This document shows positions 50,841-59,124 of a stretch of 64,000 nt of DNA, piece by piece (position 1 is the first letter of the stretch; each line of letters starts with the position of its first letter). The notes under the pieces are model-generated. The model saw nothing but the letters and a program-made list of their open reading frames with translations, was not told the DNA's origin and did no database searches. Both the position numbers and the translations under genes were made by a program. The DNA comes from Solibacillus isronensis (GTDB lineage: Bacteria > Bacillota > Bacilli > Bacillales_A > Planococcaceae): positions 1,550,001-1,614,000 of the forward strand of contig NZ_JAMBOC010000001.1 of the NCBI RefSeq assembly GCF_023715405.1, in the 5' to 3' direction.

Positions 50841-51896
50841 TTGCGCCTTTATATCATAACCGCTATCGTTGCAGCTTTATTGTTAATCATTACGATCTCC
50901 TACCGTTTCGACGTGTGGAATTCAAACGATTTACCTTACGACGATGAGCAAGTTGGGCTTAATGACCAAATTGTAATTAACTTTAGTCACGTTGTAGCTG
51001 AAAATACACCAAAAGGGCTTGCGGTTAATAAGTTTGCTGAACTAGTTAAAGAAAAATCGGATGGCGAAATCATTGTGCAAACTTATCCTAACGGTATTTT
51101 ATACAATGATGAAAACGAATTAGCCGCCTTACAAAAAGGTGATATTCAAATGATTGCACCTACGATTTCAAAAATCACGGAAGCACTTCCAACATGGCAA
51201 GTTCTTGACCTGCCATTTATTTTTGAAAATGACGAACAAGTATATGAAATACTGCATGGCGATCTTAGTGATTCCTTACTGCAAGAGCTAGACAGCATTA
51301 ATGTACATGGTTTGACATTCTGGCATAACGGCTTTAAACAGATGGCTTCCAATACAAAACCACTCCTTGAGGTTGATCAGTTTAAAGATCTCAAAATCCG
51401 TATCATGCCAAGTGATATACTAAAAGAACAGTTTTTATTATTAAAAGCAAAGCCGATTTTAAAAACTTTCAATGATTTATACATCGCGATTCAAAATAAC
51501 GAAATCATTGCCCAAGAAAATACACTTTCAAATTTATATTCAAAGGGCTATTATTCAATGCAACCGAATATTACCTTATCGAATCACGGCATACTTGCTT
51601 ACAGTGTAATGATGAACGCCGATTTTTGGAAATTGCTTACTGACGACCAGCAAAAAATAATTCAAGATTCACTTGATGAAATGCAGCGCTGGCAACATGA
51701 TCAGGCAGTCGCATTAAATGCAGAAAACTACCAGCAGCTAAAAGCAGACGAGAATATTCAGTTTTATACTATTTCAGAACAGCAACGTAAACAATGGATG
51801 GAAGCATTACAGCCTATTTATAGCTCCTATGAAAAAATAAGTAATAAAGATTTCCTGACACAGCTTCGTGAAGAAATTCAGGATATAAACAATTGA
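50841..51896 (+). CDS. dctB: C4-dicarboxylate-binding protein DctB (DctP-type TRAP solute receptor)
   Basis: A 351-residue membrane-anchored binding protein (RLYIITAIVAALLLIITISY anchor) followed by a TRAP-type solute-binding domain: KGLAVNKFAELVKEKSDGEIIVQ, ENELAALQKGDIQMI, FENDEQVYEIL, and an Arg-containing DLKIRIMPS strand for carboxylate binding. In B. subtilis DctB is a co-sensor of DctS rather than part of a TRAP permease. The start is TTG at 50841 behind GAGGGA; upstream frame overlaps dctS. No DctQ/DctM genes are present, which agrees with a sensor role. Confidence 0.88.
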   Translation: MRLYIITAIVAALLLIITISYRFDVWNSNDLPYDDEQVGLNDQIVINFSHVVAENTPKGLAVNKFAELVKEKSDGEIIVQTYPNGILYNDENELAALQKGDIQMIAPTISKITEALPTWQVLDLPFIFENDEQVYEILHGDLSDSLLQELDSINVHGLTFWHNGFKQMASNTKPLLEVDQFKDLKIRIMPSDILKEQFLLLKAKPILKTFNDLYIAIQNNEIIAQENTLSNLYSKGYYSMQPNITLSNHGILAYSVMMNADFWKLLTDDQQKIIQDSLDEMQRWQHDQAVALNAENYQQLKADENIQFYTISEQQRKQWMEALQPIYSSYEKISNKDFLTQLREEIQDINN

Positions 51897-51914
51897 ACAA
51901 AATAAACAATATTC

Positions 51915-51945
51915 GACTACTTATGAAAATAAGTAGTTTTTCTTT
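51915..51945 (+). terminator. Intrinsic terminator after dctB
   Basis: Stem CTACTTA with TAAGTAG and a TTTTTCTTTTT tail. Confidence 0.8.
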
Positions 51946-52109
51946 TTGTTATAGTACAAAAACTTCAAGTCTTATAACAGTATTATAACAAAGCAAACCC
52001 TTGCTATATCAATATTTCAGATCATTGCAGTAAAAATTGACCAAAATGAACGATATGTTTTTTATCAACAAAATAAATATTCCGAATAATCCTACGTTAT
52101 TATTGCAAA

Positions 52110-52123
52110 TGTAAACGTTATCA
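52110..52123 (+). promoter_or_regulatory. CcpA cre site before dctP
   Basis: TGTAAACGTTATCA is an exact match to the cre consensus TGWAANCGNTNWCA and ends 27 bases before the dctP start. Its position suggests catabolite repression of dicarboxylate uptake. Confidence 0.8.
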
Positions 52124-52149
52124 TAGATAAATCAGAGGGGGAAGCGAAA

Positions 52150-53403
52150 TTGAAATTACTAAAAAATCTAACAGTCCAAGTAATTATCGCCATCATTCTT
52201 GGCGTTATCGTCGGTGCATTTTGGCCAGAATTCGGCGCAAGCCTTAAAATTTTAGCTGACTTATTTATTAAATTAATTAAAATGTTAATCGCTCCAATTA
52301 TCTTCTTAACGGTTGTTATTGGTATTGGTGGCATGGGTGATATGAAAAAGGTTGGTAAAATCGGTGGTAAAGCATTACTTTACTTCGAAATTGTATCAAC
52401 AATCGCTCTTGCACTTGGTATTATGGTAGCTGTTGTCATAAATGCAGGGGCTGGAATCGATACATCTAAAGCGGGCGAAACGGATATTTCGAAATATACA
52501 ACTGCTGCTGAAGAAAATAGTGAAGCTGGTTTGAGCGGATTCATTTACGATATTATTCCTGAAAATTTTGTCGGTGCATTAGCTGAGGGTGCTTTACTTC
52601 CAACTTTATTTGCTGCTGTACTATTCGGTATTGCTGTAGCATCTTTAGGCGAAAAAACACGTCCTGTAATAACATTTTTTGAACAAGTATCTGAAATTTT
52701 CTTCAAAATCGTTGGGATTGTAATGAAATTCTCTCCTATCGGTGCGTTCGGTGCAATGGCTTACACAATTGGTAATTTCGGTTTAGGTTCTTTAAAATCC
52801 CTTGGTCTTTTAATGGCCGCAGTATATATTACAATGTTCCTGTTTGTTATAGTCGTGCTAGGCTTAATTGCGAAATACTTTAACTTCAACATTTTCCGCT
52901 TCATTGCCTATATTAAAGAAGAAATTTTTATCGTAATCGGTACATCTTCTTCTGAATCGGCTTTACCAGCTATGATGCGAAAGTTAGAAAACTACGGTTG
53001 CGGGAAGCAAGTAGTAGGTTTAGTAGTACCTACCGGGTATTCCTTTAACTTGGACGGAACATCTATTTACTTATCGATGGCAGCATTATTCATCGCACAA
53101 GCATATGGTGTTGATTTATCTTGGTTAGAAATTATCACACTTCTTGGGGTATTAATGATTACTTCAAAAGGGGCTGCCGGTGTAACGGGTTCGGGATTCA
53201 TTACATTAGCTGCAACATTAGCTGCATTCCCGATGGTACCACTTGAAGGAATTGCATTATTAATCGGCGTTGACCGCTTCATGTCTGAAGCTCGTGCAGT
53301 AACAAACATTATTGGTAATGGTGTAGCATGTGTCGTAGTGGCAAAATCCGAAAATGACTTTGACGAGGAAATGGCTGCAAAGGCGATTCCTGTACGTAAC
53401 TAG
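52150..53403 (+). CDS. dctP: C4-dicarboxylate:cation symporter DctP (DAACS family)
   Basis: A 417-residue member of the glutamate/dicarboxylate (DAACS) symporter family, for succinate, fumarate and malate uptake. Family features: LKLIKMLIAPIIFLTVVIGIGGMGDMKKVGKIG, TSSSESALPAMMRKLE (serine-rich hairpin), VPTGYSFNLDGTSIY and NIIGNGVACVVVAK. Eight transmembrane helices and two hairpins expected. TTG start at 52150 behind GAGGGGG. Its regulators DctB, DctS and DctR are just upstream. Confidence 0.93.
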   Translation: MKLLKNLTVQVIIAIILGVIVGAFWPEFGASLKILADLFIKLIKMLIAPIIFLTVVIGIGGMGDMKKVGKIGGKALLYFEIVSTIALALGIMVAVVINAGAGIDTSKAGETDISKYTTAAEENSEAGLSGFIYDIIPENFVGALAEGALLPTLFAAVLFGIAVASLGEKTRPVITFFEQVSEIFFKIVGIVMKFSPIGAFGAMAYTIGNFGLGSLKSLGLLMAAVYITMFLFVIVVLGLIAKYFNFNIFRFIAYIKEEIFIVIGTSSSESALPAMMRKLENYGCGKQVVGLVVPTGYSFNLDGTSIYLSMAALFIAQAYGVDLSWLEIITLLGVLMITSKGAAGVTGSGFITLAATLAAFPMVPLEGIALLIGVDRFMSEARAVTNIIGNGVACVVVAKSENDFDEEMAAKAIPVRN

Positions 53404-53433
53404 AAATTTCAATAATAAGGCGAAAACTCTTAA

Positions 53434-53477
53434 GTAAAAGCCCATTTTTCTAACACTCGAGAAAAATGGGCTTTTTG
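53434..53477. terminator. Bidirectional intrinsic terminator between dctP and yqfO
   Basis: Stem AAAAGCCCATTTTTCT with AGAAAAATGGGCTTTT; tails on both sides. Confidence 0.92.
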
Positions 53478-53486
53478 ATTTTCACA

Positions 53487-54608
53487 TTAAATAAACTGGA
53501 ACGGCTCTGTATTGATTTTTGACTGAATAAATTCAACAGGTAATTTTTGATCCTCACATAAAGAAGCCATTTTTTCTGCCACACCTTTAATCATGACCTT
53601 TTCGACATGGTGACCCGGATCAATAATGCTCAATCCATCCACTTCTGCATCCTGTGCCATATGGAAGCCGATATCTCCTGTTACAAATACATCCGCCCCT
53701 GCATATTTTGCAGTGCGAATATATTTATTGCCGTCTCCTCCGACAACTGCAACCTTCTGGACAATACGATCCAAAGGTCCAACTGCGCGCAGACAAGGCA
53801 CGTCCAGCTGCACTTTCACAAATTCAGCAAATTCCCGTAATGTCATCGGTTGTTTTAACTTACCGATTCGGCCAAGTCCTTGTTCATTCGTGTCAACATC
53901 CATCGTAAACAGATCATATGCAGGCTCTTCGTACGGGTGGTTGTTTAGCATAGCTTTTAATATTTTATTTTTCATCGATCTCGGGAACACGACTTCCACC
54001 TTTTCCTCTTCCTCGATGTGAAGCTCACCGATTTCCCCTACAGCCGGGTCTGCTCCTTCTGTAGCACGGAAACGGCCTTTACCTTGCAATGTATAGCTGC
54101 ACGCCTCATAGTGGCCTAAACGACCTGCTCCGGCTTTAGCCAGTACTTCACGCAAAGCATCTGCATCATCGACAGGAACGAATACGGCTAGCTTCATCAT
54201 TTTTTCTTCGAAGGTAACCTCCAGAATTTTACGATCTTCCAGTTTTAGTGCATCTGCCAGTAAATCATTGACTCCGCCCGGTGCTACGTCAAGATTCGTA
54301 TGCGCTGCATAGACTGCAATATCATTTTTCAGGCACTTTTCATACAGTGCCCCTTTCGGATTATCTGTACGCAAGTTCGAGAGCTTCATGAAAATCGGCG
54401 GATGATGTGCAATAATAAGCTCACAGCCGTTGTCGATCGCCTCATCAACGACTTCATTTGTCACGTCCAGTGTTACAAGTACTTTTGAAATCGGTTTATT
54501 TAATGTACCAATGGCCAATCCGATCGGGTCATTCGGCATGCAGGCATATTTTTTAGGTGACCATGATTCAAATAGTTGGATAATCTCGTTGCCATTTACG
54601 GATTTCAC
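53487..54608 (-). CDS. yqfO: Nif3-like dinuclear metal center protein YqfO
   Basis: A 373-residue NIF3 family protein with the PII/CutA-like insertion of the long bacillus form. Motifs: LIIAHHPPIFMKLSNLRT (metal-binding His pair), YAAHTNLDVAPGGVND near residue 105, the inserted domain (about 130-230), and C-terminal VFVTGDIGFHMAQDAEVDGLSIIDPGHHVEKVMIKGV (in parts). It binds metal ions; a GTP cyclohydrolase I-like role has been suggested for the family but is not established. It overlaps trmK by 4 bases. Confidence 0.93.
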   Translation of the reverse strand: MKSVNGNEIIQLFESWSPKKYACMPNDPIGLAIGTLNKPISKVLVTLDVTNEVVDEAIDNGCELIIAHHPPIFMKLSNLRTDNPKGALYEKCLKNDIAVYAAHTNLDVAPGGVNDLLADALKLEDRKILEVTFEEKMMKLAVFVPVDDADALREVLAKAGAGRLGHYEACSYTLQGKGRFRATEGADPAVGEIGELHIEEEEKVEVVFPRSMKNKILKAMLNNHPYEEPAYDLFTMDVDTNEQGLGRIGKLKQPMTLREFAEFVKVQLDVPCLRAVGPLDRIVQKVAVVGGDGNKYIRTAKYAGADVFVTGDIGFHMAQDAEVDGLSIIDPGHHVEKVMIKGVAEKMASLCEDQKLPVEFIQSKINTEPFQFI

Positions 54609-55300
54609 GCAATCGCCTCCTGTACCATTTTAATGTAATGTGTAAGTTGTTCATACTTTTCCTGATTTTCAGGTGTTTTTTCCGCTTCTGAAATCGCTTG
54701 TTGAACACGCTGCCAATTTGCGATTTCACGTGACCATTTTTCAATGAAAACAGGTACTTTCGTTTCCATGAGCTTTGGCCCAAGCAATGTTTGCGCTTCG
54801 TTTAATTTCATTTCCCCGCGCTGTAATACAAGGACTTCGTAAATTTTTCCGTCCTCTTCTAAAATGACCTCATCCTGGATTGCCCAGCCATTTGCCATTG
54901 CCCATTCACGGATCGCTTTTGCATGAATATTCGGCTGTAAAATTAAACGTGTTACCGTTTTTAAAGCTTGTGGATGTTTTTCTAATATGGACACAATTAG
55001 TGGTCCGCCCATCCCTGCAATTGTAACAGCTGTAATTTCATCCGCTTCTTCAACAGCAGCCAGCCCATCTGCCATGCGTACTGTAATTTTATCTGTTAAG
55101 CCTTCAGTGCGAACTTGTTTTACGGCTGATTCATAAGGTCCTTTTACAACCTCTCCTGCTACTGCACGCGCAGCAATTCCTTTATGCACTAAATAACATG
55201 GTAAATAGGCATGGTCACTTCCGATATCCGCTACAATGGCTCCTGTCGGAACAAATGAAGCGACCGTTTCAAGTCGTTTTGAAAGTTTTTGTGCGTTCAT
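54605..55300 (-). CDS. trmK: tRNA (adenine(22)-N1)-methyltransferase TrmK
   Basis: A 231-residue SAM-dependent methyltransferase. SAM motif VADIGSDHAYLPCYLV (about residues 23-38), IAGMGGPLIVSILEKHPQAL and LILQPNIHAKAIREW follow. In B. subtilis YqfN/TrmK methylates A22 of tRNA. Start ATG at 55300 behind AGAGGATATAT. It overlaps yqfO by 4 bases, as in related genomes. Confidence 0.93.
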   Translation of the reverse strand: MNAQKLSKRLETVASFVPTGAIVADIGSDHAYLPCYLVHKGIAARAVAGEVVKGPYESAVKQVRTEGLTDKITVRMADGLAAVEEADEITAVTIAGMGGPLIVSILEKHPQALKTVTRLILQPNIHAKAIREWAMANGWAIQDEVILEEDGKIYEVLVLQRGEMKLNEAQTLLGPKLMETKVPVFIEKWSREIANWQRVQQAISEAEKTPENQEKYEQLTHYIKMVQEAIA

Positions 55301-55379
55301 ATTTATATATCCTCTTTTCTATATCACAAACTACCCCTATTATATAGAACTTTTACATAAACGTCTCTTTCCAGAATAT

Positions 55380-55419
55380 AAAAAAGTGCAGAACCGGATC
55401 ACTCCATTTCTGCACTTGG
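55380..55419 (-). terminator. Intrinsic terminator after cccA
   Basis: Minus-strand stem AAGTGCAGAA with TTCTGCACTT, then TTTTTTATATTC. Confidence 0.88.
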
Positions 55420-55426
55420 CTATTCA

Positions 55427-55765
55427 TTATAAACCTGAAATATATTCAGCTACAGCATCTGCTTCCGCTTCATTTTTAAGAATTGGAGGCATATTGCCGT
55501 TTTCCGAACCATTTAATGCGTAATCTTTAATATGCTCAGCATCTAATCCAACGATTGAAGGACCTCCACCACCAGTTAAATCACCACCGTGGCACGAAAT
55601 ACAGTTCTTTTGAGCAATATCTTCACCATTTAATTCAGCAGTTTCCCCTGAATGTTCGCCGTCCGCACTGTTTTTATCAGCTGCACCCTCAAATGACATG
55701 AAGAAAATTAGTCCGATACCGAATGCCATGATAAGTACGTAAGGAATAAGTGGATTGTTTCTCAT
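55427..55765 (-). CDS. cccA: Membrane-anchored cytochrome c-550 (CccA)
   Basis: A 112-residue cytochrome with an N-terminal anchor (NNPLIPYVLIMAFGIGLIFFM) and one c-type heme domain: CISCHGGDLTGGGGPSI is the CxxCH site, and the axial Met lies in NGNMPPIL. In B. subtilis CccA is cytochrome c550 beside trmK/yqfN. Start at 55765 (MRNNPLIPY) behind GAGGGAGGGG; the longer MREGNA start is unneeded. Confidence 0.9.
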   Translation of the reverse strand: MRNNPLIPYVLIMAFGIGLIFFMSFEGAADKNSADGEHSGETAELNGEDIAQKNCISCHGGDLTGGGGPSIVGLDAEHIKDYALNGSENGNMPPILKNEAEADAVAEYISGL

Positions 55766-55915
55766 TGCGTTCCCCTCCCTCATTAAATATTCTATTTCAT
55801 GCTAGACTTTTGCCTAGTAAACAATATTAATTGTACTTGATTCTATTGAAAACTGAAAGACTTAATGAACAAGTTTTACTAGCTTTGTAACAATTTTACC
55901 AATTTACAATTTCTA

Positions 55916-57061
55916 TCATAATATATGTCTTGCAATTACCATTTTCTGTACTTCAGACGTTCCTTCACCGATTTCCAACAATTTCGCATCACGTAAAAAG
56001 CGCTCTACTTCATATTCTTTCATATAACCGTAGCCGCCATGAATTTGAATTGCTTCATCGCAAACTTCCATCGCCATCTCGGAAGCATAGTATTTTGCGA
56101 TAGCAGCTTCTTTTCCGAAAGGACGCCCCTGATCTTTCAGCCATGCCGCTTTATATACAAATGTCCGCGCTAATTGTATTTTTACCTCCATATCAGCCAA
56201 TTTAAACTGTGTTGCCTGAAACTCCGCCAGTGCCTTTCCGAATTGCTTGCGTTCTTTTGCATATTGAACCGCTTTATTTAATGCGCCCTGTGCGATTCCG
56301 ACAGCCATTGCCGCAATACCGATCCGGCCGCCATCCAGCGTCGTTAAAAACTGTTTAAAGCCATTTCCCCGGACCCCAAGCAAGTTTTCTTCCGGCACCT
56401 GGACATTTTCTAAAATCAATTCTGTTGTATTCGAAGCATTTAAGCCCATCTTTTCGTATTCCGACTTGATCGTAAATCCTTTTGCATCAGTTGGGACAAT
56501 AATCGCGCTAATTTCTTTTTTGTTTCCATCCCGATTTGTGATTGCTGTTAACGCTAAATGTTTGGCATAACTTGCATTTGTAATAAAAACTTTCGACCCG
56601 TTAATGACAAATTCTCCATTATCCAACACAGCGGTCGTTTCTGTACCACCTGCATCAGAACCGGCATTAGGCTCTGTTAAACCGAATGCACCGAATGATT
56701 CACCCGTACAGATCGGCGTTAAGTATTTTTCCTTCTGCGCCTCCGAACCGAATAAATGCAATGGCGCACCGCCTAATGAAATATGAGCCGAATATGTAAT
56801 TCCTGTCGAAGCACATGTACGGCTCAACTCTTCTGTAACAATTGCAAAGCTGATTGTATCTGCACCCGCCCCGCCATATTGTTCAGGAAACGGCAGACCC
56901 ATAATTCCCATATTGGAAAGTTCTTTAAAAATTTCTACTGGGAAGGCTTTCGTTTTATCACGCTCGACCGCTCCTGGTGCCACTACTTCATCCGAAAACT
57001 CACGTATCATCTTTTGTAACATCGCTTGCTCTGTTGTTAAATCAAAATGCATACCATTCAT
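55916..57061 (-). CDS. Acyl-CoA dehydrogenase
   Basis: A 381-residue FAD enzyme of beta-oxidation or branched-chain catabolism. Features: FGAFGLTEPNAGSDAGGTET (FAD/substrate loop), GLNASNTTELILENVQVPEEN, QFGKALAEFQATQFKLADM, and the catalytic Glu in IQIHGGYGYMKEYEVERF then LEIGEGTSEVQKMVIAR. It sits between sigA and cccA, where B. subtilis has no such gene. ATG at 57061 (MNGMHFDL) or 57052 are both possible. Confidence 0.93.
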   Translation of the reverse strand: MNGMHFDLTTEQAMLQKMIREFSDEVVAPGAVERDKTKAFPVEIFKELSNMGIMGLPFPEQYGGAGADTISFAIVTEELSRTCASTGITYSAHISLGGAPLHLFGSEAQKEKYLTPICTGESFGAFGLTEPNAGSDAGGTETTAVLDNGEFVINGSKVFITNASYAKHLALTAITNRDGNKKEISAIIVPTDAKGFTIKSEYEKMGLNASNTTELILENVQVPEENLLGVRGNGFKQFLTTLDGGRIGIAAMAVGIAQGALNKAVQYAKERKQFGKALAEFQATQFKLADMEVKIQLARTFVYKAAWLKDQGRPFGKEAAIAKYYASEMAMEVCDEAIQIHGGYGYMKEYEVERFLRDAKLLEIGEGTSEVQKMVIARHIL

Positions 57062-57159
57062 CCTCTCAGCCTATTTCACTTCAACTCTATTGTAATCTAA
57101 AAATATGTATTTTTACAGAAAATATATGTATTTTGCAGAGTATTTTGTAAAACAGACAC

Positions 57160-57201
57160 AAAAAAGCTATGCATAGAAGTTCCAAAACTTCCGCATAGCT
57201 T
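57160..57201 (-). terminator. Intrinsic terminator after the 57.2-57.8 kb membrane protein gene
   Basis: Minus-strand stem AAGCTATGC with GCATAGCTT plus an inner GAAGTT/AACTTC hairpin, then TTTTTTGTG. Confidence 0.85.
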
Positions 57202-57240
57202 CAAAGAATAGTATAAGGTATATGTATGATTTTGAACTTC

Positions 57241-57798
57241 CTATAGAAAATAAATCCATGCACTAATGATGGCAATCAAACCAAGAATGCCTGAAATCGT
57301 AAAATAAATGATCTTCAGCATGATGCCGCTTAACAGCCAAAAGACACAGTTTACAATAAGGATGATATAAAGCATTTCATTGTTGCCGGCGAAATACGTT
57401 GTACTCACTTTCAATGTCACACCTAAAATGGATAAAGCGGTCGCCAGCTGCAACATCACTGCCATTAGATGATTTCTTTTTGCAAAATAGATAGCCCCGA
57501 TCAGAGAGCCTGCGGCAAATACCGCGGCAACTGCAATGACAACCCATTCGAACTGCATCGTAAACAGCAGCAATAAAATAACCATTGCAATGATCGGGAA
57601 AAACATCGATACATTGCGGTTTCTGCGTTTTTCGACATTTATGACGGCATTTTTGGATTTCCCTGCAATCTCTTCTTGATGGTTTCCTTCCGAATAAAGG
57701 GTCATCAAAAAGTCGCAATAATGTTCCGGTAACATTTTATTTTGTTTCCAGAACGTAATTTCATTCATAATAATTTGTTTTTTAGGATTTGACATCAT
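57241..57798 (-). CDS. Hypothetical membrane protein, about 5 helices
   Basis: A 185-residue protein. The cytosolic N-terminus KKQIIMNEITFWKQNKMLPEHYCDFLMTLYSEGN (in parts) is followed by a basic KRRNRN and five hydrophobic helices (MFFPIIAMVILLLLFTM, WVVIAVAAVFAAGSLIGAIYF, LAVMLQLATALSILG-like, MLYIILIVNCVFWLLSGIM, YFTISGILGLIAIISAWIY). I do not recognise a family. It stands alone between the acyl-CoA dehydrogenase and sigA, with its own terminator. Confidence 0.75.
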   Translation of the reverse strand: MMSNPKKQIIMNEITFWKQNKMLPEHYCDFLMTLYSEGNHQEEIAGKSKNAVINVEKRRNRNVSMFFPIIAMVILLLLFTMQFEWVVIAVAAVFAAGSLIGAIYFAKRNHLMAVMLQLATALSILGVTLKVSTTYFAGNNEMLYIILIVNCVFWLLSGIMLKIIYFTISGILGLIAIISAWIYFL

Positions 57799-57916
57799 TT
57801 CGCTCCAAATCTGTTTTTATATGCTCTATCATATTGTAAATAATTCCTGCATGAACAACATCGGTAAAAAGCAATACCCTTATTCTCGGAAAATAGTAAT
57901 TACCTGCAATAGTTAC

Positions 57917-57955
57917 ACAAAAAAAGATGAAGAGTAATATACTCCTTCATCTTTT
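57917..57955 (-). terminator. Intrinsic terminator after sigA
   Basis: Minus-strand stem AAGATGAAGGAGT with ACTCTTCATCTT, then TTTTTTT. Confidence 0.88.
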
Positions 57956-57966
57956 CCCTGTTTAGC

Positions 57967-59094
57967 TTATTCTAAGAAATCTTTTAAGCGTTTTGAGCGA
58001 GATGGATGACGCAGTTTACGTAATGCTTTCGCCTCGATTTGACGAATACGTTCACGTGTAACGCCAAACACTTTACCTACTTCTTCCAAAGTGCGCGTAC
58101 GGCCATCATCTAAACCGAAACGTAAACGCAATACGTTTTCTTCACGGTCTGTTAATGTATCCAGCACGTCTTCCAACTGCTCCTTCAATAACTCATATGC
58201 TGCGTGATCAGAAGGAGATTGTGCTTCCGAGTCTTCAATGAAATCACCTAAATGCGAATCATCTTCTTCCCCAATTGGTGTTTCCAATGATACAGGCTCT
58301 TGGGCAATCTTTAGAATTTCACGAACTTTTTCAGGTGTTAAATCCATTTCCTCCCCAATTTCCTCCGGAGAAGGTTCACGACCTAAATCCTGAAGAAGCT
58401 GACGTTGTACACGGATTAATTTGTTGATTGTTTCAACCATGTGTACCGGAATACGGATAGTACGTGCCTGGTCGGCAATCGCACGTGTAATTGCTTGACG
58501 AATCCACCAAGTTGCATAAGTCGAGAACTTGAACCCTTTACGGTGGTCGAATTTTTCAACCGCTTTGATCAGACCCATGTTTCCTTCCTGAATAAGATCC
58601 AGGAACAGCATTCCACGGCCTACATAGCGTTTTGCAATCGAAACTACAAGACGTAAGTTAGCTTCGGCCAGACGTTTACGTGCTTCTTCGTCACCTTGTT
58701 CGATACGTTCCGCTAAACGGATTTCCTGGTCTGCAGAAAGTAAATCCACACGTCCGATTTCTTTTAAATACATACGTACCGGGTCATTAATTTTAACGCC
58801 AGGAGGAACACTTAAATCATTTAAGTCGAAAGCTTCTTCGCTTGATTCTTGCTTAGATAGCGCTTCTTCTTCAAATTCTTCTTTTCCTTCAACTGTTATA
58901 TCATTTTTTTCGATTTCATCGGCAAAGTTGAAAATCTCTTCATTCTCCAGTTCAAAAAATGCTAATGTTTCAGAGATTTCCTTCATTGACATTTCGCCAA
59001 CCTGTTTTGCTTTAGCTAAAAGTTGCTTTTTTACCTGCTCTAATGAAACCCCGTTTACTACCGTATCTTTTGAATGTTTTGACTTGTCCGCCAT
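57967..59094 (-). CDS. sigA: Primary sigma factor SigA (RpoD)
   Basis: The housekeeping sigma factor, 375 residues. Start ATG at 59094 ([15 protein letters not shown]) behind GAAGGAGGAAGG. Regions: 1.1-like N-terminus, 1.2 [17 protein letters not shown], 2 ([44 protein letters not shown]), 3 ([15 protein letters not shown]) and 4 with [40 protein letters not shown] (in parts). It follows dnaG by 30 bases, the conserved macromolecular synthesis operon. Confidence 0.98.
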   Translation of the reverse strand: MADKSKHSKDTVVNGVSLEQVKKQLLAKAKQVGEMSMKEISETLAFFELENEEIFNFADEIEKNDITVEGKEEFEEEALSKQESSEEAFDLNDLSVPPGVKINDPVRMYLKEIGRVDLLSADQEIRLAERIEQGDEEARKRLAEANLRLVVSIAKRYVGRGMLFLDLIQEGNMGLIKAVEKFDHRKGFKFSTYATWWIRQAITRAIADQARTIRIPVHMVETINKLIRVQRQLLQDLGREPSPEEIGEEMDLTPEKVREILKIAQEPVSLETPIGEEDDSHLGDFIEDSEAQSPSDHAAYELLKEQLEDVLDTLTDREENVLRLRFGLDDGRTRTLEEVGKVFGVTRERIRQIEAKALRKLRHPSRSKRLKDFLE

Positions 59095-59124
59095 AAACCT
59101 TCCTCCTTCTAAAAACAAATCGCG

